This document shows positions 43,231 through 51,417 of a stretch of DNA of 51,563 bases, piece by piece (position 1 is the first letter of the stretch; every line of letters starts with the position of its first letter). The notes beneath the pieces are model-generated. The model worked only from the letters and a program-made list of their open reading frames with translations, searched no databases and had not been told where the DNA came from. This DNA comes from Betaproteobacteria bacterium (GTDB taxonomy: Bacteria; Pseudomonadota; Gammaproteobacteria; Burkholderiales; SG8-39), in assembly GCA_947478805.1 (NCBI GenBank), contig CANJXQ010000012.1:1-51563 (forward strand). The letters run 5' to 3'. The translations under genes were made by a program, and so were the position numbers.

Positions 43231-43928
43231 CTCCACACCTCTCCGCTGAAATTCACCCACTGGCCGGTGTTCTCCAGGGTCAGTTCGGCGATGCGCGGGT
43301 AAAGCCGCTCGGCCGCGACCACCGGTGAAGGCAGCTTGTCGGGGTCCGTGGTGATGCGGCCCGCGGCAAAAATGCGCTGCATCAGGTCGGTGTTGACCGC
43401 ACCCGGGCTGACCAGGCGCACGGCCACGCCCTGGGGCCGCAGTTCCGCGCTCAGCTGGTAGGCCATGGTGTGCAATGCCATCTTCGACATGCGGTAGCCC
43501 CACTGGCCGGGACTGGGCGGATTCTTCCCCGTCACGCCGCTGCCCGTGGTGATGAAGATCACCTTCGCGCCCTCGCGCAGCGACGGCGTCAGCGCGATGG
43601 CCGTGCGCACCGACCCCAGCGCATTGACCTGGTATTCATACGCCATCACGTCGAGATCCACCTCTGAAAGTTTGACGGCGGCGAAGGACGCGTTGAGCCC
43701 GGCGTTGCACACCACGAGGTCGAGCTTGTCACCGCCCACGCCCGCGCGCAGCGCGGCGATCGACGCCTGGGTGGACAGGTCGATCCCGGTGACGACGCGC
43801 ACACCCAGCGCTTCGATTTCCGGCGTGGCCGTGCGGCAGGCTGCGATGACTTCGTAGCCATGGGACTTCAGCACCGTGCACAAGCCCAGGCCCAGGCCGC
43901 GCGCCGCACCCGTCACCAGGGCCTTCAT
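43227..43928 (-). CDS. SDR-family oxidoreductase
   Basis: 233 residues from ATG 43928, which has GGAG upstream. Classical short-chain dehydrogenase features: the nucleotide motif TGAARGLGLG at 6-15, NAG at 75-77, and the catalytic Ser130 with Tyr145 and Lys149 (YRMSK). The C-terminal PGAVNTDL is typical. It should use NAD(P)(H) on an alcohol or carbonyl in the cytoplasm. A 118-bp spacer with the two-box element separates it from the CoA transferase gene, so it may have its own promoter. Confidence 0.92.
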   Translation of the reverse strand: MKALVTGAARGLGLGLCTVLKSHGYEVIAACRTATPEIEALGVRVVTGIDLSTQASIAALRAGVGGDKLDLVVCNAGLNASFAAVKLSEVDLDVMAYEYQVNALGSVRTAIALTPSLREGAKVIFITTGSGVTGKNPPSPGQWGYRMSKMALHTMAYQLSAELRPQGVAVRLVSPGAVNTDLMQRIFAAGRITTDPDKLPSPVVAAERLYPRIAELTLENTGQWVNFSGEVWS

Positions 43929-43993
43929 GGCCGTGCTCCGGCGCATGGCATGGGGCTCGATAAATACTGCCAACTTGCGCTTTTAGTAGCCAT
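43925..43993 (-). CDS. Possible 22-residue leader ORF before the SDR gene
   Basis: An ATG at 43993 with GGAGG at 8-nt spacing opens a 22-codon frame (MATKSASWQYLSSPMP and six more residues) whose TGA overlaps the SDR start (ATGA). That layout fits a coupled leader peptide. However, if the promoter proposed at 43961-44025 is right, this ATG would lie upstream of the transcription start. No similar ORF exists before the matching Bug gene, so confidence is low. Confidence 0.2.
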   Translation of the reverse strand: MATKSASWQYLSSPMPCAGARP

Positions 43994-44025
43994 TGCGCTT
44001 ACCTCCAGTAGTTGAATACTGCCAA
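43961..44025 (-). promoter_or_regulatory. Two-box promoter-like element, copy 2 (upstream of the SDR gene)
   Basis: On the minus strand TTGGCAGTATT occurs at 44015-44025 and 43963-43973, starting exactly 52 bp apart. TACTA (43984-43988) lies 17 bp before TATTTA (43961-43966). Compared with 12633-12696, boxes, TACTA, a TAAG tract (plus-strand CTTA at 43998) and spacing are in register, and the distance to the start codon differs by one base. Likely a shared regulator site with its promoter. Confidence 0.5.
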
Positions 44026-44045
44026 TATATATGGTCAAGACCCGC

Positions 44046-45353
44046 TCAGGAGACGAGGCCGTCGATCTCCTTCTTCGACATCCCGATCTCGGCCAGCACC
44101 TCGGCCGTATGCTCGCCCAACCGTGCCGCCGGGCGGCGCGTCTTGTACGCGGTGTTGCCGAACGACACGGCGCGCCGCACGTCGAGGTACTCGCCCTCGC
44201 TCGGGTGTTGCGTGGGCTGGAACATGCCCACCGCCTTCAGGTGCGCATCGTCGGGCAGTTCCTCCAGCCCGAGCACCGGCATGCAGGGAATGCTCACACT
44301 GTCGCAAAAGCGCACCCATTCCTCGGTGGTGCGCTTGACGGCCTCCCCCTCGATCATGCGGTAGAGCACGTCGATGTTCGGCACGCGGTCGGCGAGCTTT
44401 GCATAGCGCGGGTCGCCCTTGAACTCGGTGCGCCCGGTGAAGTCGAAGAAGTCGACCCAGTTGCGGTCCGAGTACGGCAGGATGCAGGCGAAGCCGTCCT
44501 TGGTGCGGTAGGGCTTGCGCGAGCGCTCGAGGATGCGCGTGAAGCCGGCGCGCCCCAGGGGCGGCTTGAACGAGAACCCGGACATGTGTTCCACCAGCAT
44601 GAACTCCACCGTGGTCTCGAACATCGGCACTTCGATGGCCTGCCCGCCGCCGCCATTCTGGCGCTGCACGATGCCGGCGAGAATGGCATAGGCGATGGCC
44701 TGCCCGGTGAGTTTGTCGCAGACCACCGAGGGCACGTAGGCGGCCGTGCCCGTCACCCGCTCGGCGAGTGAGGCAAGGCCGCCGCCCGCCTGGATCAAGT
44801 CGTCGTAGGCCGCCTTGTCGCCGTATGGCCCCTTCGCCCCGAAGCCGTAGGCGCCGCAATAAACGATGTCGGGATTGAGCTTGCGAACGCGCGAATAGGC
44901 GTAGCCCAGCGCGGCGATGGTCTGCGGCCGCAGCGCATGCACGAACACATCGGCGGTGGCGATGAGCCTGTCGAGCGCCTTCCGGTGCACCGCATTCTTC
45001 AGGTCGAGGACGATGCAGCGCTTGTTGCGATGCAGGTTGAGGATATTGCCGGACATGCCGGGGTTGCGCATGGGCTTGTACTTGCGCATGAGGTCGCCCT
45101 CGGGCGCCTCCACCTTGATCACGTCCGCGCCCATGTCGGCGAGGATATGCGTGGCGAACGGCCCCATCACCACGTTGGTGAGGTCCACGATGCGGATCCC
45201 GCTCAAGGGGCCGTGGCGGAAGCTGCGCTTATTTTCCACGCGCTTCTTTGCCGTGCCTGTTCCCGGCGCGGGCCGCCTTGCTGCCGGCTTGCCTGACGCG
45301 TTGCTCTTCTTCCGAACCTTTGTCACGACTTTCTTTTTCACTGTGCTGGGCAT
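44046..45353 (-). CDS. CaiB/BaiF family CoA transferase with a basic N-terminal extension
   Basis: 435 residues from ATG 45353. The canonical family start (PLSGIRIVDLTNVVMGPFAT) begins only at residue 49, after a Lys/Arg/Pro-rich segment (MPSTVKKKVVTKVRKKSN, then KPAARRPAPGTG). Later motifs are as usual: ADMGADVIKVEAPEGD, NLHRNKRCIVLDLK, and the likely catalytic Asp213 in SVVCDKLTG. Family III transferases move CoA between carboxylic acids. It is 11 bp after the binding-protein gene on the same strand. The extension is uncommon and looks disordered and basic, like a nucleic-acid-binding or adaptor tail. Confidence 0.9.
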   Translation of the reverse strand: MPSTVKKKVVTKVRKKSNASGKPAARRPAPGTGTAKKRVENKRSFRHGPLSGIRIVDLTNVVMGPFATHILADMGADVIKVEAPEGDLMRKYKPMRNPGMSGNILNLHRNKRCIVLDLKNAVHRKALDRLIATADVFVHALRPQTIAALGYAYSRVRKLNPDIVYCGAYGFGAKGPYGDKAAYDDLIQAGGGLASLAERVTGTAAYVPSVVCDKLTGQAIAYAILAGIVQRQNGGGGQAIEVPMFETTVEFMLVEHMSGFSFKPPLGRAGFTRILERSRKPYRTKDGFACILPYSDRNWVDFFDFTGRTEFKGDPRYAKLADRVPNIDVLYRMIEGEAVKRTTEEWVRFCDSVSIPCMPVLGLEELPDDAHLKAVGMFQPTQHPSEGEYLDVRRAVSFGNTAYKTRRPAARLGEHTAEVLAEIGMSKKEIDGLVS

Positions 45354-45364
45354 CGATACCGCTT

Positions 45365-46429
45365 TCAAAATCCGAGTAATTTTGCGAATTCGTCTTTGCG
45401 CGCGACCAGCCCCGGCCTTGGCGACTGGTATTCACCGGGTAGGTGCGACACGTCATAGACGGTGAAACCGCCATGGTCGTCATTGAATATGCGGTTGCCT
45501 TCCAGCGACATGACGTAGTTGGCGAAAAGGCGCGCCGCCCCCGGGTGCTTCGCCTTCGCCCGCGACGTGAGCATCACCTGCACCTCGGCACCGCTGGTGT
45601 AATCGGGAGTCGACATCGCCACCGGCGCCGACTTTTCCTTGATCACGCCGAGCGATGAAGGCACCACCGGCGGCACGAACGCGCCCTCGCCCGCCGCCAG
45701 CGCCTGCACGGCCTGCGTGCCGCCGGGGTACTGGCGCGGGTTCTGCGCGCGCAGGCGGGCAAAGAACGCCTCGCCATACTTGTCGAGCAGGCTCGCCCAG
45801 ACATTGAGGTATTCATCTGAGGCGTACGGGCTTGGCAGCAGGATCTGCCCGCGCCACTTCGGATTGAGGATGTCTTCCCAGGTCTTGGGGATGTCGGCGC
45901 CCTTGACCTTGTCGGTGTTGTAGCCGATGCCCCAGGGCGCAATGCTGATGACGGCGCTCGGCCCCTTGTTGTATTTCGCCGGGAATTCCCCGCGCAACAC
46001 CGGCAGCCCCGACTGCGAAATGGGCTCCACCCATCCCTTCCTGATGCCCTCGTTCGCCAGTTCCAGCACCCGCCCGCCAGACATCAGCAGGTCGGCGGCG
46101 ATGTTGCCGGCTTCGGCTTCAGAGCCATAACGCTGCAGGATCTGGACACTGGCCAAACGGATGAACTTCGTCTTGATGCCGTATTTGGCGTCGAAGGCAT
46201 CGGCCAGCCGCTTGCTCGCCCCCTCGGGATGCGAGGTATAGAACGTCAGCTCGGCCTCGGCCCTGGCCGCCTTGACCAGGGCTTCGAGGTCGGCCTGGGC
46301 GCTACTGCCCGCGCCCGATTGACCGTAAGCGGACGGCAGCGATAGCAGTGCCAACACGAAAATACAGCACAACCGGCTGCGGACACGCTTGAATCCTGAT
46401 GGATGCACACGATCACCGCCAACATTCAC
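45365..46429 (-). CDS. ABC transporter extracellular solute-binding protein (family 1, AfuA/PotD-like)
   Basis: 354 residues from GTG 46429, selected because GGGGGAGG sits 5 nt upstream; the open frame extends further but is non-coding in appearance. A Sec signal follows a short basic part (RSRLCCIFVLALLSLPSAYGQ). The mature part shows AELTFYTSHPEGASKRLADAFDAKYGIKTKFIR, then GWVEPISQSG, YNTDKVKGADIPKTWEDILNPKW and FANYVMSLEGNRIFND, as in iron(III) or polyamine binding proteins. No permease or ATPase gene is adjacent, so the ligand and importer are unknown. Confidence 0.88.
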   Translation of the reverse strand: MNVGGDRVHPSGFKRVRSRLCCIFVLALLSLPSAYGQSGAGSSAQADLEALVKAARAEAELTFYTSHPEGASKRLADAFDAKYGIKTKFIRLASVQILQRYGSEAEAGNIAADLLMSGGRVLELANEGIRKGWVEPISQSGLPVLRGEFPAKYNKGPSAVISIAPWGIGYNTDKVKGADIPKTWEDILNPKWRGQILLPSPYASDEYLNVWASLLDKYGEAFFARLRAQNPRQYPGGTQAVQALAAGEGAFVPPVVPSSLGVIKEKSAPVAMSTPDYTSGAEVQVMLTSRAKAKHPGAARLFANYVMSLEGNRIFNDDHGGFTVYDVSHLPGEYQSPRPGLVARKDEFAKLLGF

Positions 46430-46496
46430 GTCGACCTCCCCCACCTCGTCGGACCGCGGATCAAATCTTTGCCGGGACACACCCTCCCCGGAAGAG

Positions 46497-47228
46497 CTAG
46501 GCGGGACTCCCCGCGAACTGCAGCACCAGCACTTCAAGGCCAACCGGGCCGGCGACAACATCCTTGCCGCTTTCAGTTTCGGTGAGGAACACGCAGCCGA
46601 GGCGTGACAGCATCGTGACATCGCTCTTCATTTCGCCGCCCACGACCAGCCGAAACTGGCCGCCGCCGTTGCCATGTAGCGGCACAGGAGCCGTTTGATT
46701 GGGCGGCACGCGCAGCATCCACGCGCCGATGCCATCGGGCCTCGGCTCAATTGCCGCGATGCATTGCACGGCGGCGATGCTGCCCGGTGCAATATCGGGA
46801 ATGCCATCGCTGGTCAGGTTCAGACGCGGACCTGGCTTCATCTGGTCCTTGGTGTCGGGGAGGTAGAACGGACGATGCGGGTCGCCCACAGCACGCAAGG
46901 TCACGTACGACAAGCCATTGGGCCCCGCCTCCAGCGGCCCGTAGCCCGTGTAGGGATTGGCGTAGTGCACGGTATAGGGCACCAGTTCATGCCGGCCGAT
47001 GTTGCCGCTGCCGGCCACCACCACCTGGAACTGCGCCTCCACATGGTAGTGCGAGCCCGCCAGCGAATGCTCCGATTGCTCGACGAGGAAGGCCTGCGGG
47101 CCGCGCTTTTCGCCGGGCGTCGAGAGGATGATGTCGGTGCGGATAGCCGTGCCATGGCTGTGCGGCAATTGCGCCATGTCGTTGAACTTGCGCGCCGGGA
47201 TGCCGGATTCGAGGGTGCCTGTTTGCAT
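46497..47228 (-). CDS. Cupin-fold protein, paralog of the protein at 38981-39721
   Basis: 243 residues. It follows the paralog motif by motif: EQSEHSLAGSHYHVEAQFQVVVAGSGNIG, then YGPLEAGPNGLSYVTLRAVGD, then WMLRVPPNQTAPVPLHGNGGGQFRLVV and PVGLEVLVLQFAGSP. The H-Y-H of the first half is a candidate metal ligand pair. AAAGG precedes the ATG. It is the first gene upstream of the binding-protein / CoA transferase run and may be co-transcribed (67-bp gap). The divergent gene at 47440 encodes another cupin. Confidence 0.75.
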   Translation of the reverse strand: MQTGTLESGIPARKFNDMAQLPHSHGTAIRTDIILSTPGEKRGPQAFLVEQSEHSLAGSHYHVEAQFQVVVAGSGNIGRHELVPYTVHYANPYTGYGPLEAGPNGLSYVTLRAVGDPHRPFYLPDTKDQMKPGPRLNLTSDGIPDIAPGSIAAVQCIAAIEPRPDGIGAWMLRVPPNQTAPVPLHGNGGGQFRLVVGGEMKSDVTMLSRLGCVFLTETESGKDVVAGPVGLEVLVLQFAGSPA

Positions 47229-47439
47229 GGTCGCCTTTCGCCATCGTCAATGTGTCACGCATGAGTCTAACTGCGCCTTCGTCGACAAACAACAGCGAAC
47301 TGGACCGAGGTCACTCACATGATCGGGCGCAGCGCCTTTCACTCACCCGCGGCACGCGACTGGATGCGCCAAGCAGACCGTCAGTTAGAATCCGGGGGAA
47401 GCTTTCACAGCATTCGTCCCGCCATTCCTGGAGATCATC

Positions 47440-48249
47440 GTGGGCAAGGTCGCCATCAAGAGCTTGAAGGACGCAGCGACGGGACAGTTTCCGGCCTCAG
47501 CGGGATTGACGTGCGCAGGTGAAGTCGCGGTCCATGACATGGTCACTGAACCCGATGAATCCATCCACCTTCGCGTCTATGACCTCGCCCCTGGAGCGCG
47601 CATCGGCATCCGGCGACCGCCCACGGGGCACGCACTTTATCTCTGGGAAGGAAGCGCCACGACCAATGGCGAGGCGCTCGCCGTGGGTAGTGCCGTCATC
47701 GTCGAACACGGCGGGGAAGCGACCATTGTGGCCACAAGTCCAGGAGCGAAGATCGCCCATTTCCAGCGCAACCCCGCCTTCCCCGAGACCCTCACCAAGG
47801 CAGGCGGTCACGTCCATGTGGTTCCACCCGAGGGCATCGTCAAATGCCCGGTATCCCAGTCGGATGCCGAATACGTCATCTGGGCCGACTCGAGCTGCCC
47901 GACCTGCGACCTGTGGCTGCACCAGACGCACATGCCCCGGCCCACGACGCAGGGCGGCCATCACTTTCACACCGAAGACGAAGTGGTGTTCCTGGTCGGC
48001 GGCGGCATGCGCCTGGGCAACCGCACCCTGCAACCGGGGACGGCGTTGGCGATTGCCGCCAACACCATCTACGGCTTTGGCGTCCCCGAGGGGGGCACAC
48101 GCTTCATCAACTTTCGCTGCAAGGAATCATTCGTGGTGAGAACGAAGAAAACCAAGCCACTGCATGCGCCGTTGAACGAGCGGGACATCCTGCGCTCGGG
48201 CGGCGCGACCCTCAGGGGGCTGGACATCGAGGTGGCGGGGGAACACTAA
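47440..48249 (+). CDS. Bicupin-type protein
   Basis: 269 residues from GTG 47440, with GGAGA five nt upstream. The protein has two cupin-like halves. The first (about 40-110) has RVYDLAPGARIGIRRPPTGHALYLWEGSATTNGE and little metal-ligand character. The second has GGHHFHTEDEVVFLVGGGMRLGNRTLQPG near residues 168-200 with a complete H-H-x-H-x(3)-E type motif, then NTIYGFGVPEGGTRFINFRCK. Bicupins include dioxygenases and isomerases of aromatic or sugar substrates. It is divergent from the cupin gene at 46497. Confidence 0.8.
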   Translation: MGKVAIKSLKDAATGQFPASAGLTCAGEVAVHDMVTEPDESIHLRVYDLAPGARIGIRRPPTGHALYLWEGSATTNGEALAVGSAVIVEHGGEATIVATSPGAKIAHFQRNPAFPETLTKAGGHVHVVPPEGIVKCPVSQSDAEYVIWADSSCPTCDLWLHQTHMPRPTTQGGHHFHTEDEVVFLVGGGMRLGNRTLQPGTALAIAANTIYGFGVPEGGTRFINFRCKESFVVRTKKTKPLHAPLNERDILRSGGATLRGLDIEVAGEH

Positions 48250-48260
48250 ACGGCGCTACG

Positions 48261-48286
48261 CCCGCGCTGCTTTTAGACAGCGCGGG
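48261..48286. terminator. Hairpin between convergent genes, probable bidirectional terminator
   Basis: CCCGCGCTG (48261-48269) and CAGCGCGGG (48278-48286) form a perfect 9-bp stem with an 8-nt loop, in the 63-bp gap between the bicupin gene and the convergent DUF1993 gene. There is no long T tract after the stem on either strand, so strength is uncertain. Confidence 0.6.
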
Positions 48287-48312
48287 ACATTTCAGCAGCG
48301 CTTGCATTGCGC

Positions 48313-48819
48313 TTAAGGATTGCCCAAGTAGTCGCGCTTGCCGATCTCGACGCCGTTATGACGCAGGATGGCGTAGGCCATGCTGATGTGGAAGTAGAAA
48401 TTCGGCGTCGCATGCCCCAGCAGGAATTGCATGCCCTTGTAGTGCGTTTCCTTGTCGCCGCGCTTGGTGACGATGGCCTTGTCTTCGGTGCCGTCGACCT
48501 GCGCGGGCGTGATGGTCTGGATGAACGCAATGGTCTTGGCGACGCGCGCCTTCAGTTCGGGCAGCGTCTTCTCGTTGTCCTCGAACACGGGGATGTCGAT
48601 GCCGGCCAGCCGCGCCACCACTCCCTTGGCCGTGTCGCAGGCGATCTGGACCTGCACGATCATGGGCAGCATGTCCGGGTACAGGCGATAGTTGATGAGC
48701 GTGGCGCCGTCAATCTTTTTCGCCTCGACATGGGCCTGAGCCTTTTCCAGGATGTTGGACAGGTTGCCGAGAATGTTGACGAAGCGCGGAACGCTCGCCT
48801 GGTACATGGAAATGTTCAT
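48313..48819 (-). CDS. DUF1993 family protein
   Basis: 168 residues from ATG 48819, with AAGGAC upstream. DUF1993 landmarks include MYQASVPRFVNILGNLSNILEKAQAH at the start, LYPDMLPMIVQVQIACDTAK, VEDNEKTLPELKARVAKTIAFIQ-like spacing, and the C-terminal MQFLLGHATPNFYFHISMAYAILRHNGVEIGKRDYLG. The histidines near 130-150 recall DinB-like four-helix proteins, but no function has been shown for DUF1993 that I know of. It lies between convergent bicupin and the SRPBCC gene. Confidence 0.9.
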   Translation of the reverse strand: MNISMYQASVPRFVNILGNLSNILEKAQAHVEAKKIDGATLINYRLYPDMLPMIVQVQIACDTAKGVVARLAGIDIPVFEDNEKTLPELKARVAKTIAFIQTITPAQVDGTEDKAIVTKRGDKETHYKGMQFLLGHATPNFYFHISMAYAILRHNGVEIGKRDYLGNP

Positions 48820-49012
48820 GGAAGTCCTTGGGATGAAAATGAGGCCGCGGAGGAAATACGTCTTCTCGCAGCTAGGGACGCAGGCGATTGCCGCCTGCCG
48901 GATAAAACGCTCGAATGCCGGACCTGCCCAATGAGTACTGCAGGGCGCGGCGCCTGGCAACCGCATGATAGGTTGAACCGGACGGGATTGGCGGAGTATT
49001 TACCGCCCTTCG

Positions 49013-49501
49013 CTAGCCCTGCCCCTTCATGTATGCCACCAGCTGGTCGAGTGCAGCCCCCCAACCCTGGTGAAAGCCCATCTTGGCGTGCGCCTCGGCG
49101 CCTGCCTCATCCTTGTGCAGGGCAACCGCGGTGTATTTGCAGCCGCCGGTGCCGTGCGGCTCGAAGGTGAGGATGCAGGTGAAGAGGAATGGCGCATCGG
49201 CCGCATCCTGCGGGCGCCAACCGGGCGCGAGCGCACTGGTCCATACCAATCGACGGTTGGGCACCACCTCCAGGTAACAACCGGCCATGGGCGGCATCTT
49301 GTTGCCTTCGGGCGACTGCATCACGGTGTAGAACCTGCCGCCCGGCACGAGGTCGATCTCGCATTCCGCCGTTTGCCAGGGCTTCGGGCAGAACCATGGC
49401 ATCAGGTGCTTCGGCTCCGTCCACGCCTTCCACACCTGCTCGGGCGATACATCCACGACGCGCTCGAGCACCAGGTCGGTCTTGGGATTTATATCGGCCA
49501 T
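49013..49501 (-). CDS. SRPBCC / AHSA1-like domain protein
   Basis: 162 residues from ATG 49501, with AAGGAG upstream (spacing about 10). The START/SRPBCC fold is supported by VLERVVDVSPEQVWKAWTEPKHLMPWFCP, GGRFYTVMQSPEGN, GCYLEVVPNRRLVWTSAL, LTFEPHGTGGCKYTAVALH and a C-terminal helix HQGWGAALDQLVAYMKG. These cytoplasmic proteins bind small hydrophobic ligands or act as Aha1-like chaperone helpers. No partner gene is adjacent. Confidence 0.9.
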   Translation of the reverse strand: MADINPKTDLVLERVVDVSPEQVWKAWTEPKHLMPWFCPKPWQTAECEIDLVPGGRFYTVMQSPEGNKMPPMAGCYLEVVPNRRLVWTSALAPGWRPQDAADAPFLFTCILTFEPHGTGGCKYTAVALHKDEAGAEAHAKMGFHQGWGAALDQLVAYMKGQG

Positions 49502-49558
49502 TCCTAGTTCTCCTTCATCGTTATAAGTACAGAACACAACCCATCTCGGTTGTCGGCA

Positions 49559-50602
49559 TCAATTCAAGGCGCAATTCATTTTCACTGCCGCTCGCGCCAT
49601 GGCCTTCGCCGCGCTTGCATGACAGGCAAACCCGGACAAGTCATTCGCCCACTGCCGAAACCGCAACAAGGGCGGCGGATACATGACGCAGCTCTTCTCG
49701 GTGAAAGGATGCCCGAAGTGATACAGCGCATGTCCCAACTCGTGCGCAAGCAGCAGACCGGCGTAACGCGCTGCGTCCATTGGCGCGTAGTCCTCGTCGC
49801 CACGCAGCGACCTGACGGCCGGATCGCGCGCCATCATGGGATAGATGCTGACCAGCGCAGTCGTCCCGAGCGTGCTCTTGGGGTTGGCGGACGTGTTGCC
49901 GTTCGTGACCCCGCCGCGGATCGCGCTGTGCACCGAGTTGTCCCCGTTCTCGGCGCTGGCGATGAGCTGGTTGGTGATGATCACCTCTGCGGAGTAGCCC
50001 GCCCCTGGCAGCGCATCCCACCAGGTGTATTCGTTGTAGGGACTCGCATCGATCACCGGTTGACCGTCGGCCGCCTTCACAGTGCGCCAATGCTCCAGAC
50101 GCCGGAGCTGCGTATCAACCAGAACCTCAACGAGCGCCTCGAGGGTGTTCGAGCGGGAAATCTCAGGCAGATAAGGCTTGGCAAAAGCCTGGATATCGCC
50201 AACCTGCGCACTTTCGCGGTGCAACTGCGCCACGAACCCGCGCTGCATTTCCGCCCGGTCGCCGGCGCCTCTCTTGAAATCGAAGATGCGGCGGCCGATC
50301 TCCGCGCGAACGCCGGGCGTCAGGCGCTCCGGATTGAAGAACTCGGAGATGGGGACTTCAGTGGTCGTCGTGAAGCTCACCGATTTGCCGAAATGCTGCA
50401 TTGACGTTTCCGATGCCGTCTCAAGGAGCAGACGGAGTTGCTCTCCACTGGCGCGCGGGAATCTCGGGTTGACGACATGCGTGACGCGCAAGCTGACGAT
50501 TGCCGGCACGTCGGGAGGGGGAATAAAGCAACCCTGAGCGAACGCGCTTGTCGCGAGCGCGTTAAAAATACTGAGGCAGCAGGCTCGGGAAAATTGCTTC
50601 AA
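49559..50602 (-). CDS. Predicted secreted metzincin-like zinc metallopeptidase
   Basis: 347 residues from TTG 50602, which gives a good 22-residue Sec signal (KQFSRACCLSIFNALATSAFA); ATG 50662 is the alternative and would overlap the divergent gene at 50647. The zinc motif is HELGHALYHFGH (His287, Glu288, His291, and His298) followed by ESCVM-like TEKSCVMYPP, which resembles the Met-turn region of archaemetzincins. The third ligand is one residue further away than in the standard HExxHxxGxxH. Activity is therefore likely but not certain. Substrate unknown. Confidence 0.75.
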   Translation of the reverse strand: MKQFSRACCLSIFNALATSAFAQGCFIPPPDVPAIVSLRVTHVVNPRFPRASGEQLRLLLETASETSMQHFGKSVSFTTTTEVPISEFFNPERLTPGVRAEIGRRIFDFKRGAGDRAEMQRGFVAQLHRESAQVGDIQAFAKPYLPEISRSNTLEALVEVLVDTQLRRLEHWRTVKAADGQPVIDASPYNEYTWWDALPGAGYSAEVIITNQLIASAENGDNSVHSAIRGGVTNGNTSANPKSTLGTTALVSIYPMMARDPAVRSLRGDEDYAPMDAARYAGLLLAHELGHALYHFGHPFTEKSCVMYPPPLLRFRQWANDLSGFACHASAAKAMARAAVKMNCALN

Positions 50603-50646
50603 AATCTCACGATAACCCAATTGATTGAATCTGAGAGGACCTTCCG

Positions 50647-51084
50647 ATGACTTCTTCAACATCTAAGAATTTTTTGGAACAGAACACTATCGCTCTGTTG
50701 GTCGGGGCTGTGGTCCTAGCCCTAGTTGGAAATGTTGCTCTTCTCATCTGGGTTTATCAATTGAGCGAGAAGTCTGACTCGACTGCATACATTATTCAAT
50801 CGCGCGTGAATACCCTATTTTCAACACTTGGCGAGCGCAAGTCGGAACTAGATTCAACTGTATGGTCGAGTATCTACGCGATTCGAGACAAAATGGAACT
50901 TTCATCCGTGCAGTTGCAGTCAAGACGTGTAAATGACCTACCTCTTTCATTGCTGGAGTATCGAGTGCGAGAGATTGAAATTGCACTGGACATTAAATCC
51001 TCGTCGCCATACGGCGAAGTTCGAGTGAACTGTTTTAAAGGTAGTGGCCAGCAAATCACATGCCGTGAAGCGCCGAAGTTCTAG
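50647..51084 (+). CDS. Uncharacterised membrane-anchored protein, 145 residues
   Basis: The ATG is preceded by GAGAGGA. One transmembrane segment near the N terminus (IALLVGAVVLALVGNVALLIWVYQL), then an extracytoplasmic helical region with heptad-like leucines (LDSTVWSSIYAIRDKMELSSVQLQ) and a C-terminal pair of cysteines (VNCFKGSGQQITC). I recognise no family. Its DNA is more AT-rich than most of the window, like the next gene, suggesting recently acquired accessory DNA. Confidence 0.7.
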   Translation: MTSSTSKNFLEQNTIALLVGAVVLALVGNVALLIWVYQLSEKSDSTAYIIQSRVNTLFSTLGERKSELDSTVWSSIYAIRDKMELSSVQLQSRRVNDLPLSLLEYRVREIEIALDIKSSSPYGEVRVNCFKGSGQQITCREAPKF

Positions 51085-51153
51085 CTTTCGTCGTGACTGC
51101 TTCATGTAAGGCGACTGAATACATCCAAAAAGACATTCGAGAGAAAGTGTGAT

Positions 51154-51402
51154 CTATTTATCTGCTTTGCTCGACTCATAGAGCATGTTCACTGCTTTCA
51201 CCATACTGACGAATGTTACCTGCCCAAGCAAAGTGAGCAGCGGCCTTGCCCCCTCGTTTTTAAGAGCCACCACGTCAGCAAATCTAGATGGCAAGGTCAC
51301 CATGAGTCCATGGTCCATTTTGAGTGCTTCTTCGTAAGCGTTAAGTATTAGCGTTAGCCTTTGAATAGCTTCGCGGGGCTTACCAGCAACCATTTCACTC
51401 AC
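51154..51402 (-). CDS. Uncharacterised small protein, 82 residues
   Basis: 82 residues, no signal peptide, mostly helical (REAIQRLTLILNAYEEALKMDHG, then FADVVALKNEGARPLLTLLGQVTFVSMVKAVNMLYES). The start at 51402 is simply the first ATG; no strong ribosome-binding site is seen, and the frame could be the remnant of a longer gene cut by the element at 51418. Low-GC context. Function unknown. Confidence 0.5.
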   Translation of the reverse strand: MSEMVAGKPREAIQRLTLILNAYEEALKMDHGLMVTLPSRFADVVALKNEGARPLLTLLGQVTFVSMVKAVNMLYESSKADK

Positions 51403-51417
51403 AAGTTGCCCGAATTC

